Shown here in pieces: positions 15,038-23,360 of a stretch of 30,027 nucleotides of DNA. Origin of the DNA: Bacteroidota bacterium (lineage in GTDB: Bacteria > Bacteroidota > Bacteroidia > Chitinophagales > Chitinophagaceae). The stretch spans positions 1-30,027 of the forward strand of contig JAFAGR010000037.1 of NCBI GenBank assembly GCA_023422565.1, given 5' to 3'. Numbering within the stretch: position 1 is the first letter of the stretch; each line of letters begins with the position of its first letter. The notes beneath the pieces are model-generated. The model was given only the letters and a program-made list of their open reading frames with translations, searched no databases and was not told where the DNA came from. Made by a program: the position numbers and the translations under genes.

Positions 15038-16654
15038 TTATGAACCGGAATAACTATTTCCATAGGTGTTTAGCATATCCTTAAGGTCGTCAAGGGTATT
15101 TACTTCGGACGCCGGTTTGTCGTGCCGCCAGCGGTTGATACGCGGAAACCTTATCGCCACACCACTTTTATGGCGGTTGCTTTTGCTGATTCCTTCGAAG
15201 GCTATTTCGAAAACAAGTTCAGGCTTCACGGTTCTGACTGGGCCAAACTTTTCAATGGCATGCCTTTTTACAAAATTATCAACCTGCGCAATTTCCTTAT
15301 CTGTCAATCCGGAATAAGCCTTTGCAAAGGGCACCAGGTTGTCGCCGTCTCTCACGGCAAAAGTGTAATCGGTATAGAGTGAACTTCTCTTTCCGCTTCC
15401 CTTTTGTGCATATACAAGAACGGCATCTATCGTCAAAGGCTCGATCTTCCACTTCCACCAACCGCCTCGTTTCCTGCCGGTGAGGTAAGCAGAATTCTTT
15501 TGCTTCAGCATAAAACCTTCTGCGTTGTTTTCGCGGCTTTGCGTCCGAAGCTCTGCAAGTTCCGTCCACGAGTTTATGGCCAATGGAGCTGATAGTGCGA
15601 GGGCAGGTACAGATGTGCTATCAATCAGTTCTTTCAAATGAAACCTTCGGTAAACAAGGGGTTCATCCCGTATATCAGCCCCATTGGTTTCAAGAAGATC
15701 GTAGGCGAAGAATACCGCCGGCGCTTCCTGCAATATTTTTTTTGTAAGATTAACTCTGCCGATCCGCTTTTGAAGAATTGAGAAGGGAAGCGGAGTGCCG
15801 TCAACTGCAGAAAGGATCTCGCCGTCTAAAACGGTTCCGTCCGGCAAAAGCTGGTTAAGCACCATAAATTCCGGGAACCTTTCGGTGATCAGTTCTTCAC
15901 CACGGCTCCATACAAACAAGCTTCCTGAACGTTTAATAATTTGCCCCCTGATGCCATCCCATTTCCATTCAAGTTGCCAGTCGTTTATATCTCCCAACTG
16001 ATCCGGTTCCGTTTCAAGCGGGTAGGCAAGAAAAAACGGATAAGGCCGCGAAACATCAAAAGATGTGGTTTCCCTGTCCAGCAATTCGCTGTATGTGATG
16101 GTGGACGGATCCCACTTGCCGGCGATCAGGTGCGCAATCTTCGGTGCCTCCATTGAGGTTACTTTCGCGAGTGCTCTCATCATTAGCTGTTGTGATACGC
16201 CTATGCGGAATGTGGCCGAAAAAAGTTTATTGAAAACAAATATGGTTCTCTCATCGGCGAGCGACTTCCAGCTTTCTATCACAAACTTTTTCTTTTCAGA
16301 TTCATCCGATGTTTTTAGTGAGTCGAGTTTTTCAATATAATAATGAAGAGGAAGTTCTTCCTTTGCACTTGCGTTCTTTTTTCCGATAAGGAGTGCGATG
16401 GTTTCAGAGAGATCGCCGACAGTGTGATAACATTCGTCAAAAAGCCATGAAGGAATTCCGGTTTCTTCGGCCGTCCAGCTTCGAAGCAAAGTTGAAGAAA
16501 TAGACCGCTTAGGCCTCCTTCCACTAAACAAGGCAATCGCCCAAACCTTGTCTTTGTCATCCGCAGTTTCAAAGTAATGAACAAGCGCTTTTAGCTTATC
16601 ATTGGTTTTTGTTGAAGTGCCAAGGGCGTATATTAGATCAGAGAATTTTTTCAT
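15038..16654 (-). CDS. ATP-dependent DNA ligase (ligase-associated repair type)
   Basis: Seals nicks in DNA using ATP, unlike the essential NAD-dependent LigA of bacteria. It has 538 residues. The N-terminal ~200 residues form the DNA-binding domain. The nucleotidyltransferase core has the adenylated lysine Lys231 in KWDGIRGQ (motif I), a motif III/IV region VLDGEIL and EGFMLKQ, and the motif V stretch WWKWK. The C-terminal OB-fold ends near VAIRFPRINRWRHDK. The start overlaps the stop of the upstream exonuclease gene (ATGA). This pairing is characteristic of the ligase-associated DNA damage response cluster, whose usual helicase and PdeM phosphoesterase are not next to it here. Confidence 0.95.
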   Translation of the reverse strand: MKKFSDLIYALGTSTKTNDKLKALVHYFETADDKDKVWAIALFSGRRPKRSISSTLLRSWTAEETGIPSWLFDECYHTVGDLSETIALLIGKKNASAKEELPLHYYIEKLDSLKTSDESEKKKFVIESWKSLADERTIFVFNKLFSATFRIGVSQQLMMRALAKVTSMEAPKIAHLIAGKWDPSTITYSELLDRETTSFDVSRPYPFFLAYPLETEPDQLGDINDWQLEWKWDGIRGQIIKRSGSLFVWSRGEELITERFPEFMVLNQLLPDGTVLDGEILSAVDGTPLPFSILQKRIGRVNLTKKILQEAPAVFFAYDLLETNGADIRDEPLVYRRFHLKELIDSTSVPALALSAPLAINSWTELAELRTQSRENNAEGFMLKQKNSAYLTGRKRGGWWKWKIEPLTIDAVLVYAQKGSGKRSSLYTDYTFAVRDGDNLVPFAKAYSGLTDKEIAQVDNFVKRHAIEKFGPVRTVKPELVFEIAFEGISKSNRHKSGVAIRFPRINRWRHDKPASEVNTLDDLKDMLNTYGNSYSGS

Positions 16655-17676
16655 GGCTGCGGCTCTGTGAGTTCTATAATTTTCTCCCCTTCGTCTTCCT
16701 CGCCGAATTTTGTTTTCACCTCCGCAGCATCAATTCCGATCTCATTAAGATACCGGCTGAAAGCGGATTGAAAGCCATGTGTTACGAAAACTTTTTCAGC
16801 TCCGGTAGCTTTTACGGTTTCTAAAAGCCCGTCCCAGTCTGCATGGTCGCTGATCACAAAACCCATGTCGGCGTTATTTCGCCGTACATTTCCTCTTACC
16901 TGCATCCATCCGCTGCAGATTCCTAACGATGCAGTTCCGAATTTCTTCATCCACGGAGTTCCTGCCGCGCTTCCCGGCGCAATCACCACACTGGCCTTCA
17001 GATCATCTTTTGAAGTATCAGGCGTCACGCGCGTAACTTCGGGCAATGCATGCCCGGCCTCACGAAGGGCCTGGTGTACATTCCATACGGCTCCGTGTAC
17101 ATAAATCCTGTCTGTTACTTTACTAACGGCATCGGCTACCCGCTGGGCTTTACCCAGGCTGTAGGCAAGTAAAACACTGCTTTTACCTTCAGACCTGTTC
17201 TTTGTAACCCAGTTACAAATCTGCGTATATAGATCATCCTGGGACTGCCATTTGTAAATCGGTAATCCAAAAGTTGATTCGGTAATAAAGGTGTTGCACC
17301 TAATTGGTTCAAATTTTCCGCTCAGCCCATCATAGGCCGTTTTATAATCTCCGCTTATCACCCAAACTTCTCCTTTGTATTCAATTCTCACTTGTGCCGA
17401 TCCGATCACATGCCCAGCAGGATGAAAAGATATTTTCACGCCATTCTCGTTTATTGGCAAATCCCATCCCGCTGTTTGAAAATGATTTTGCTCTCCCAAA
17501 CGAAGATTCATCACAGGCAAACTTTCCTGTTGAAAGAGATAGGAGCGGCTGCCAAATCTTGCATGATCGCTGTGCGCGTGGGTGATCACTGCGCGTTCAA
17601 CAGGTTTCCAGGGGTCAATATAAAAATTGCCGGGCGGGCAAAAGAGGCCTTTATCGGTAAATTCTATTAATGCCAT
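16651..17676 (-). CDS. Ligase-associated exonuclease (metallo-beta-lactamase / beta-CASP fold)
   Basis: A 341-residue nuclease of the metallo-beta-lactamase fold related to mRNA 3'-end processing factors; this branch travels with ATP-dependent DNA ligases and is assigned to DNA repair. The zinc motif HAHSDH is at 33-38. Further ligands or motifs are His89 in HPAGHVIGSAQV, Asp110 in SGDYKT and the EST segment (TFITESTFG). The C-terminal part contains SDHADWDGLLE, a second His/Asp pair. The stop codon overlaps the ligase start. The upstream neighbour at 17693 is on the same strand with a 16-base gap, so the transcript may begin further upstream. Confidence 0.92.
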   Translation of the reverse strand: MALIEFTDKGLFCPPGNFYIDPWKPVERAVITHAHSDHARFGSRSYLFQQESLPVMNLRLGEQNHFQTAGWDLPINENGVKISFHPAGHVIGSAQVRIEYKGEVWVISGDYKTAYDGLSGKFEPIRCNTFITESTFGLPIYKWQSQDDLYTQICNWVTKNRSEGKSSVLLAYSLGKAQRVADAVSKVTDRIYVHGAVWNVHQALREAGHALPEVTRVTPDTSKDDLKASVVIAPGSAAGTPWMKKFGTASLGICSGWMQVRGNVRRNNADMGFVISDHADWDGLLETVKATGAEKVFVTHGFQSAFSRYLNEIGIDAAEVKTKFGEEDEGEKIIELTEPQP

Positions 17677-17692
17677 GCCCGGGTGTTGATGA

Positions 17693-18202
17693 TCAGATTT
17701 TCAATTTTCCTTCTATGCCGTCGCTGTTGTCGGTTTCTTTTCCGGTAACCACAGCTGCGGCGAAGGATAACATAGAAACGAATTTCCCGGCCTTTGTATC
17801 CCAATAATATGTTTCATCAGGCACAACTCTTATTATGGAAACATCCGGATCTTCTTTACCTTCCTTAAACCATGGTTTTGCGAACACGCTCCACTTTTCG
17901 TTTATAACACTTTTGTCAGTAAAGATCTCAGCCTTTCCATAAATGTTCAGGTATTCGGAATCGCCGTTATTCATGAATATTAGTTGAACGGTATTGTCTT
18001 CACTAATATCAAAATTTTTATGGCTCGATTTGCTGCTGATAAACCACAGATGGCCTTGTTCATCACATTCATTAAGGCTCATTGGCCTGCACGAAATGGG
18101 TTGGTGGGAAAGGTCCGTCATAAACATACAAACCCTTGCCTTTTCGGAAAGTGTTTTAAGTTTCTCAATTGCTTCGCTGCTAAATAAATGTTTTGTAGAC
18201 AT
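17693..18202 (-). CDS. General stress protein 26-like FMN-binding split-barrel protein
   Basis: A 169-residue member of the pyridoxamine-5'-phosphate oxidase-like split-barrel fold, close to Bacillus general stress protein 26. Seen: SCRPMSL and LWFISSKSSHKNFDI (the flavin-contacting strand), then KAEIF and the WFKEGKEDPDV...IRVVPDETYYWD end typical of the group. Such proteins bind FMN or related cofactors; no substrate can be named. It starts 9 bases after the SpoIIAA-like gene and may lead into the exonuclease/ligase pair. Confidence 0.87.
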   Translation of the reverse strand: MSTKHLFSSEAIEKLKTLSEKARVCMFMTDLSHQPISCRPMSLNECDEQGHLWFISSKSSHKNFDISEDNTVQLIFMNNGDSEYLNIYGKAEIFTDKSVINEKWSVFAKPWFKEGKEDPDVSIIRVVPDETYYWDTKAGKFVSMLSFAAAVVTGKETDNSDGIEGKLKI

Positions 18203-18211
18203 GGTAATGTT

Positions 18212-18592
18212 TTATGTGTTTGCTTCCTTTTTCCCTGATACCCATTTAATTGCTTCTTCCTTTTTTAAATGAGGGAATGCCCTGAATTCTCCGGGCATTA
18301 TTTTACTGAATAGGTCAGTAAATCTTGAAATATTATCGTCGTCGGTTATTATTGCAGACCGGTTCCAGTTGGTAAGATGCTTAATGCCCAGCATTGCATC
18401 CTGAAACCAGGCGCCGGCGCTGAAATTCTTGATGCCTGTGTTAAGTTCTAAAATGTAATTAAGATCAGCGTTATGCTTCATGAACCGATCAACTTCGGGC
18501 TGCAACACAAGTTTGAAGTCGTCTGTGGTCACCTCGCCCGATGCAGAAAATCCGACAACATTTGATGGTAGGCCATGTAATACAGAAATCAT
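18212..18592 (-). CDS. SpoIIAA-like (STAS superfamily) protein
   Basis: A 126-residue single-domain protein matching the SpoIIAA-like family: an opening strand with LPSNVVGFSASGEVTTDDF, a central WFQDAMLGIKHLTNWNRSAIITDD and the C-terminal FSKIMPGEFRAFPHLKKEEAIKWV. The family has a STAS-like fold. Its biological role is mostly unknown, and it should not be equated with the sporulation anti-sigma antagonist. It is followed by the split-barrel stress protein 9 bases later on the same strand. Confidence 0.82.
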   Translation of the reverse strand: MISVLHGLPSNVVGFSASGEVTTDDFKLVLQPEVDRFMKHNADLNYILELNTGIKNFSAGAWFQDAMLGIKHLTNWNRSAIITDDDNISRFTDLFSKIMPGEFRAFPHLKKEEAIKWVSGKKEANT

Positions 18593-18683
18593 GACTGGCT
18601 GTTTTTTTTGGGTAGATTCAATTTTTGAGCCAATCTTATTTTGCGTAAGAACTTTACGGATGGAAGACCTGAATAATACGTTC

Positions 18684-19235
18684 TTACCGGGAAAGGATAT
18701 TGTTGATATAACCTTCTGTAGGGTTTTCTCTTGAAATTATTTTTGATGGATTTCCGAGAACTATAGAGTGATCAGGCACATCGGTATTTACGTAAGCATT
18801 GGGTGCAACAAGCACGTTGTTTCCTACGGTTATATTGCCGACTATTACGGCACCGGTTCCTATCCACACATTATCCCCGATAACGGGAACTCCTTTATTT
18901 TTTCCGCGATTAGCCTGGCCGATCGTTACTCCATGGGCGAGGTTACAGTTTTTACCGATCACCGCTTTTGCATTCACCACTAAAGTGCCGAAATGGCCTA
19001 TATACAATCCTTCGCCAATGCGGGTTGAAGTTGGTATCTGGAAGCCGAACTTGTACTTGTAACGCTTAACCATAAAGGAATAAAACATCCACGGTATTGA
19101 ACGTCGCTTGCTCTTCGCAGCTTTGCGTAAAAAATAAGTGTAACGAAAACCCGGAAACGTCATTCCTTTAAAAAATCCCTTTCTTCCTCTCAGCCCGCCA
19201 TAGCGGAAAAGGTCTGCTTGTATGATCGGATCCAT
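18684..19235 (-). CDS. Left-handed beta-helix O-acetyltransferase (serine acetyltransferase-like)
   Basis: 183 residues. The N-terminal ~65 residues are basic and helical (many Arg/Lys); after that hexapeptide repeats begin. The stretch NLAHGVTIGQANRG with its His is the catalytic region of serine-acetyltransferase-like enzymes. It is followed by PVIGDNVWIGTGAVIVG and VLVAPNAYVNTDVPDHSIVLGNPSKII. It lacks the full helical N-terminal domain of biosynthetic CysE. It could therefore act on cell-surface or polysaccharide acceptors rather than on serine; no neighbouring gene decides between these. Confidence 0.85.
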   Translation of the reverse strand: MDPIIQADLFRYGGLRGRKGFFKGMTFPGFRYTYFLRKAAKSKRRSIPWMFYSFMVKRYKYKFGFQIPTSTRIGEGLYIGHFGTLVVNAKAVIGKNCNLAHGVTIGQANRGKNKGVPVIGDNVWIGTGAVIVGNITVGNNVLVAPNAYVNTDVPDHSIVLGNPSKIISRENPTEGYINNILSR

Positions 19236-19293
19236 ATTGTCTGATTACTTCGTTTGCAAATATGCAAAGCTTTACACGGAATATTGCCTTCAT

Positions 19294-19665
19294 CTACTTT
19301 TTAAATATAAAATAGACCGCGAGCACGAGGAATCCGAAGCCTATCAGGTGGTTCATCTTCAATGGTTCGTTCCTGAACACCAGTAAAGCGAATATCGTAA
19401 AAACAAATAGGGTGACAACCTCCTGGATAACCTTCAATTGCCAAATACTGAATGGTCCTCCATTAGCCTGGTGGCCGATACGGTTTGCCGGAACCATGAA
19501 GCAGTACTCAAAAAAAGCGATCATCCAGCTTATTAAGATAACTGAGAAAAGCCCCAGGTTTTGCCACCCGTTCAGCTTTTTAAAAGTTAAATGGCCATAC
19601 CAGGCGAGCGTCATAAATGTATTACTCAGCACCAGCAGAAGGATGGTTGTAAGCCCTTTAGACAT
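19294..19665 (-). CDS. DMT-superfamily small membrane protein (DUF486)
   Basis: A 123-residue protein with four hydrophobic segments (about 6-23, 35-53, 80-98 and 103-120). The stretches NTFMTLAWYGHL, FFEYCFMVPANRIGH and the C-terminal GFGFLVLAVYFIFKK match the DUF486 family of the drug/metabolite transporter superfamily. A substrate is not known. It stands alone on the minus strand, divergent from the delta-9-type desaturase. Confidence 0.88.
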   Translation of the reverse strand: MSKGLTTILLLVLSNTFMTLAWYGHLTFKKLNGWQNLGLFSVILISWMIAFFEYCFMVPANRIGHQANGGPFSIWQLKVIQEVVTLFVFTIFALLVFRNEPLKMNHLIGFGFLVLAVYFIFKK

Positions 19666-19778
19666 GTAACATACAATTTCCCGGAAAAATACATTAACGG
19701 TGCCTTCTAAAATTCTTTATAAGTAAAAAAGTTAACTCATTATTCTGAACCATATTTGGCATTATTTTGTTTTCTTAA

Positions 19779-19809
19779 TGCCTGATAGTTAAAACTGCCT
19801 GATAATTAA
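19779..19809 (+). repeat. Two direct repeats upstream of the desaturase gene
   Basis: TGCCTGATAGTTAA at 19779-19792 and TGCCTGATAATTAA at 19796-19809 differ in one base and start 17 bases apart. They lie 26 bases upstream of the probable -7 element of the desaturase, a place typical of activator or repressor sites. Function is inferred from position only. Confidence 0.45.
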
Positions 19810-19834
19810 CAGGGGACGGGAACTTTAAACCACC

Positions 19835-19842
19835 TATCTTTA
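19835..19842 (+). promoter_or_regulatory. Probable -7 element of the desaturase promoter
   Basis: TATCTTTA matches TAnnTTTG except for the last base and ends 8 bases before the ATG at 19851. The predicted 5' leader would be only a few bases. Confidence 0.4.
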
Positions 19843-19850
19843 GCTGAACT

Positions 19851-20951
19851 ATGGAAAATCAATCGAAGGCCGGGGAAAAATTTATCGACATATTGCTTGA
19901 AGAGCCTTCTTACAAATGGGCTGACAATGAAGGGAATTTGGTAAAGCCCACTATGCGCCAATTATGGGCAGAAGCCTTTACAAGGGTAAATGTATTTCGC
20001 GACCGCAAGCATTGGATAACCATGCTAAGTTGGTTGATGGTTGCCCTTATGTTCCCGCTTTTTGTGATTTTTTTGGTTAAGTATATAAGTATTCCTTTAG
20101 TAATTGCGGTGGTAATTTACAGTATGGTGATCATGGGAACCCACGGTACAATATGGTTTCACCGTTATTGCACCCATAAATCCTACACTTTCACTCATCC
20201 ATTATGGCGCTTCATTACGCAGAACCTGGTGATAAAAACTTTTCCTGAAGAGATCTACGTGATATCGCACCATGTACATCATGTAAAATCGGATCTTCCG
20301 GGAGATCCTTATAATCCGCAGGGCGGCCTTTGGTATTGTATGTTGTCAGATGTCAATCATCAAAGTGTTTCAAAAAATTTGAGTGAAGCAAACTACCAGC
20401 GCGCATCCAAACTGATGGCACATACCGGCATTAAGCGGAATAGTTACGAGGCTTATAAAAAGTGGGGTGCAGTAGCTTCTCCGGCATACACTATATCACT
20501 TTGGTTGCTCAACTGGGCGTTCTGGTACGGCGTGTTTTATTTAGTTGGAGGGCACGGGCTGGCAACGGCTATGTTTAGTGCGGCCATGCTATGGTTCATT
20601 TTGGTTCGCGCATTTAATTATACCGGTCATGGAAAGGGTGAAGCTTTGCACAAAGACAATATAGATTATGACCGCAGCAATCTTTCTTTAAATCAATTAC
20701 GGCCGGGCTTATTAGCCGGCGAATGGCATAACAATCATCATCTTTTTCCGGGAAGTGCACGGGCCGGATTTCTTGGATACCAGATAGACCTTGCGTGGAT
20801 CTATATCTGGACTCTTCATAAACTGGGTATGGTGAAGTCGTTTAAATGTTCCCGCCAGGAATTTATGCGCAAATATCGTAAAACCAACAGTACAGTTGAA
20901 ATGAAGCCCTTATCAGGCGAGCCTTACCGCGTTAGGGAGATGCAACGGTAA
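19851..20951 (+). CDS. Acyl-CoA / acyl-lipid desaturase, delta-9 type
   Basis: A 366-residue membrane di-iron desaturase of the stearoyl-CoA desaturase group, which makes monounsaturated chains for membrane fluidity. The three histidine boxes are HRYCTH at 104-109, HHVHH at 140-144 and HNNHH at 293-297; the last (EWHNNHH) is the delta-9-type form and differs from the QIEHH enzyme at 6755. Membrane segments lie about 58-78, 81-100, 213-233 and 236-254. It is a single-gene unit with its own promoter region containing direct repeats, and a hairpin follows it. Confidence 0.93.
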   Translation: MENQSKAGEKFIDILLEEPSYKWADNEGNLVKPTMRQLWAEAFTRVNVFRDRKHWITMLSWLMVALMFPLFVIFLVKYISIPLVIAVVIYSMVIMGTHGTIWFHRYCTHKSYTFTHPLWRFITQNLVIKTFPEEIYVISHHVHHVKSDLPGDPYNPQGGLWYCMLSDVNHQSVSKNLSEANYQRASKLMAHTGIKRNSYEAYKKWGAVASPAYTISLWLLNWAFWYGVFYLVGGHGLATAMFSAAMLWFILVRAFNYTGHGKGEALHKDNIDYDRSNLSLNQLRPGLLAGEWHNNHHLFPGSARAGFLGYQIDLAWIYIWTLHKLGMVKSFKCSRQEFMRKYRKTNSTVEMKPLSGEPYRVREMQR

Positions 20952-20994
20952 GGGTTAGACGAAGCCTTTCTTCAGCGAATGCATTTTATCGGGT

Positions 20995-21030
20995 CCCCAT
21001 TTACTTTACAAAGTAAAAAGGGAAGTTTTT
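20995..21030 (+). terminator. Probable terminator after the desaturase
   Basis: TTTACTTT at 21000-21007 and AAAGTAAA at 21010-21017 form an A/T-rich stem, flanked by CCC and GGG that extend it imperfectly. A T run follows at 21026-21030. It sits 44 bases after the stop codon. The stem is weak, so confidence is moderate. Confidence 0.45.
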
Positions 21031-21131
21031 CACATAATACCAGTAAGGCACATCTTTTGAGAATGTGGGTCTGATGATGGCCGGAAAAAGGGGCCGTTGC
21101 TGACATTTTCTTTAAAACCAAAAATTATAAG

Positions 21132-21926
21132 ATGAAAAACGCCGTAAAGAATTCTTTCGTAGGTATTTTAAGTTTAGCATCAGTGATGCTTTTTCAATCC
21201 TGCTCTGACGATAATGACCCTGTAGTTGCAAACGGGGATGCAAGCCTGAGGATAATGCTTACTGATGCTCCTGCAGCCTATGATGAAGTGAATATAGATG
21301 TACAGGGGATCGAAATTAACAGGGGCAACGGGCTTGAACCTATGCCAGTTTTAAATCCGGGAGTTTATAACCTGCTTGATTTCAGGAATGGTGTAGATAC
21401 ATTGATCGCGGATGCAGATCTTCCGTCAGGAACTATATCACAGATCCGGTTGATCCTTGGCGCAAATAATACTATCGTAGTTGATGGTGTGCAACATCCT
21501 TTGGAAACTCCGTCTGCCATGCAAAGCGGGTTGAAGATAAATGTAAATCAAACCCTGGTTGCAGACCGCGCATATACCATGTGGTTAGATTTTGACGCCG
21601 GCCGATCGATATTGCAGACCGGCAATGGCAGTTATAAGTTAAAGCCCGTTTTGCGCGCATATACTGAACTTACTAACGGACGAATTGAAGGAACGGTTCT
21701 TCCTGCAGCGGCGAATGCCACTGTTTATGCCTTCAATGTTCTGGATACCTTTGCTGCTATCCCAAACAGCGATGGCTTTTTTAGAATAAGCGGGCTTCCT
21801 GCAGATACTTATTCATTATTATTTGATGCGGACAGTACGACTGTTTACCGCGATACAACAATCACCGGAGTAGGTGTAACTTTTGGCAATGTTAATAATG
21901 TAGGCACTATCACAGTACCACAATAG
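21132..21926 (+). CDS. DUF4382 lipoprotein, probably surface-exposed
   Basis: A 264-residue lipoprotein. The signal segment ends at Cys24 (LFQSC), and the next residues SDDND resemble the Bacteroidota lipoprotein export signal that sends lipoproteins to the outside of the outer membrane. Residues about 37-165 match DUF4382: LRIMLTDAPAAYDEVNIDVQGIEI and a later region ending in WLDFDAGRSI. The final ~80 residues look like a carboxypeptidase-regulatory-like beta-sandwich (GRIEGTVLPAAANATVYAF...GFFRISGLPADTYSL). Function is unknown. It is a monocistronic gene with a strong terminator. Confidence 0.88.
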   Translation: MKNAVKNSFVGILSLASVMLFQSCSDDNDPVVANGDASLRIMLTDAPAAYDEVNIDVQGIEINRGNGLEPMPVLNPGVYNLLDFRNGVDTLIADADLPSGTISQIRLILGANNTIVVDGVQHPLETPSAMQSGLKINVNQTLVADRAYTMWLDFDAGRSILQTGNGSYKLKPVLRAYTELTNGRIEGTVLPAAANATVYAFNVLDTFAAIPNSDGFFRISGLPADTYSLLFDADSTTVYRDTTITGVGVTFGNVNNVGTITVPQ

Positions 21927-21943
21927 TTTTTGGTTGTTCGGGA

Positions 21944-21978
21944 AAAATGGCATTTCAATTTGGAATGCCATTTTTTAT
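21944..21978 (+). terminator. Rho-independent terminator of the DUF4382 gene
   Basis: AATGGCATT at 21946-21954 pairs with AATGCCATT at 21964-21972, followed by a T run to 21976. It lies about 20 bases after the stop codon. The A run on the other side means it could also serve the convergent gene at 22004. Confidence 0.85.
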
Positions 21979-22003
21979 TTGTCCGTTCTTCAGGAAGATG
22001 GAA

Positions 22004-22642
22004 TCATTTTGCGTTGAAGATTTTCTCAAAATTGTCGCGCATAGCTAAAGCAATGCTTCTTTCGTTCTCACTTCCTTTCATCAAGTGTTCTATAATATTA
22101 AGATAGCTTTCCTTGTCTCGGTTCTGGCTTAATTTGAAAACATTTTCAATAGATTCGATTTCTATTTCAAATGCAACAATGGCCGGTAGCAAGTGTTGAA
22201 CATATTCGTCCGGCAAATTATCATAAAACGTGGAAGAGGAGGTGTTGCCACCTTCGAAGTGCATAGTTGTTTTTCGAAGAATTTTAATAAGGGCTTCATC
22301 GTTGCAAAAACGGATCTTTCCTTTTACATGCACACTCATGTAGTTCCAGGTTGAGGCCTGGTGCGGATCAACATACCACGTGGCACTAACATAGCAGTGC
22401 GGGCCGGTAAACACTACCAGGACATCTTCATTCTCCGTCATCGCCCTATGATGATCTGTCTTTCGCATAAGATGCCCGCGGAGAAACTGCTTTGAGTTTT
22501 CTTCTTCCAAAAATAAGGGCAGTTGGGTGGCTACAGGGCGGCCTTTAGTGTCAACTCCGTTTAACAAAGCAAAAGGGTTGTTCCTGATAAAAGTTTGTAC
22601 AATGTTTTGATCGTGCTCTTTGAAGTAAGGAAGGTTGTACAT
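22004..22642 (-). CDS. PaiB-like FMN-binding split-barrel protein
   Basis: A 212-residue protein of the FMN-binding negative transcriptional regulator (PaiB) family. Recognisable stretches: MYNLPYFKEHD at the start, FALLNGVDTKGRPVATQLPLFL, RGHLMRKTDHHRA, VFTGPHCYVSATWY and STWNYMSVHVKGKI. The fold binds FMN. The name comes from Bacillus PaiB, which represses sporulation and protease genes, but Bacteroidota members have no tested role, so a regulatory function is only inferred. It is a single gene on the minus strand, convergent with the DUF4382 gene. Confidence 0.88.
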   Translation of the reverse strand: MYNLPYFKEHDQNIVQTFIRNNPFALLNGVDTKGRPVATQLPLFLEEENSKQFLRGHLMRKTDHHRAMTENEDVLVVFTGPHCYVSATWYVDPHQASTWNYMSVHVKGKIRFCNDEALIKILRKTTMHFEGGNTSSSTFYDNLPDEYVQHLLPAIVAFEIEIESIENVFKLSQNRDKESYLNIIEHLMKGSENERSIALAMRDNFEKIFNAK

Positions 22643-22743
22643 GAAATTAAATTAGGTTTATGAAGATAAATCTTTGAAGATAATGGCTGGTGACATTGAA
22701 AATAAATGTCAATACTTTATATTCGTTCACATTTTCTAAACTT

Positions 22744-23313
22744 ATGACTAAAACATTTACCACTCTAACCTTCTTATTTTTTCTTGCCTGTAATCAACCT
22801 GAAACCGACGCCCGAACATCGCAGGTGACAGTAAAAGATCAAAAAATTTCTTTCGAAGAATCCGGGAGTCCAAAAGAGAACGCAGATCAGCCCAGTCAAG
22901 CTAAACTGCAGAGGAGTGAAAACTTACAAAAAGATCAGCCCCGTGATTCTCAAGGCGATGGCCAAAAGAGGAAATACCGGGGAGCATTCAGTAATGGAAT
23001 GAAAGGAGATTCAATAAGCTTCGTGGTGAGTGCAGACGGCAAAAAGCTGGAGGAGCTCACTTTTAAAGGGTATTGGCGGTGTAGTGGAAAGCTTGAAAGT
23101 ATTCTTGCAGGGCCGGAGGGTTCATTAAATATAGTTAACGGAAAAGTGGATGATCATATTTCCGAGCCGCCGGATGGAGGTTCTACTGCATGGCGCTTTC
23201 AACTTAAAGCCGAAATTGAAAATGGGAAAGCAACAGGTGAATTTCGCATGAATATAAACAATCTCGGCTGCGACACATATCTATTAAAATTTGAAGCAGT
23301 TGCCGGTTCCTGA
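22744..23313 (+). CDS. Putative lipoprotein of unknown function
   Basis: Not recognised. The start was placed at the ATG at 22744 because it gives a proper lipoprotein signal peptide ending FFLAC with Cys16; a GTG 54 bases upstream would bury it. The protein then has 189 residues. Residues about 17-90 are polar and rich in Gln, Lys, Ser, Glu and Asp and look unstructured. About 91-189 form a folded, beta-rich part with several glycines and two cysteines (WRCSGKLE, NLGCDTY) that could pair. It stands between the divergent paiB-like gene and a terminator. Confidence 0.7.
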   Translation: MTKTFTTLTFLFFLACNQPETDARTSQVTVKDQKISFEESGSPKENADQPSQAKLQRSENLQKDQPRDSQGDGQKRKYRGAFSNGMKGDSISFVVSADGKKLEELTFKGYWRCSGKLESILAGPEGSLNIVNGKVDDHISEPPDGGSTAWRFQLKAEIENGKATGEFRMNINNLGCDTYLLKFEAVAGS

Positions 23314-23360
23314 TTGATTTTTGAAATTTTTGAAATGAGATAGACATACCCCATCAAAAG

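Noticed and set aside
17693..18592. SpoIIAA-like protein as part of a sigma-factor partner-switching system
   Set aside because: No anti-sigma kinase, phosphatase or sigma factor gene is nearby, and the SpoIIAA-like family is distinct from true SpoIIAA.
22690..22743. GTG start for the lipoprotein gene at 22690
   Set aside because: It would place 18 residues before a perfect lipoprotein signal peptide; the ATG at 22744 is the better start.
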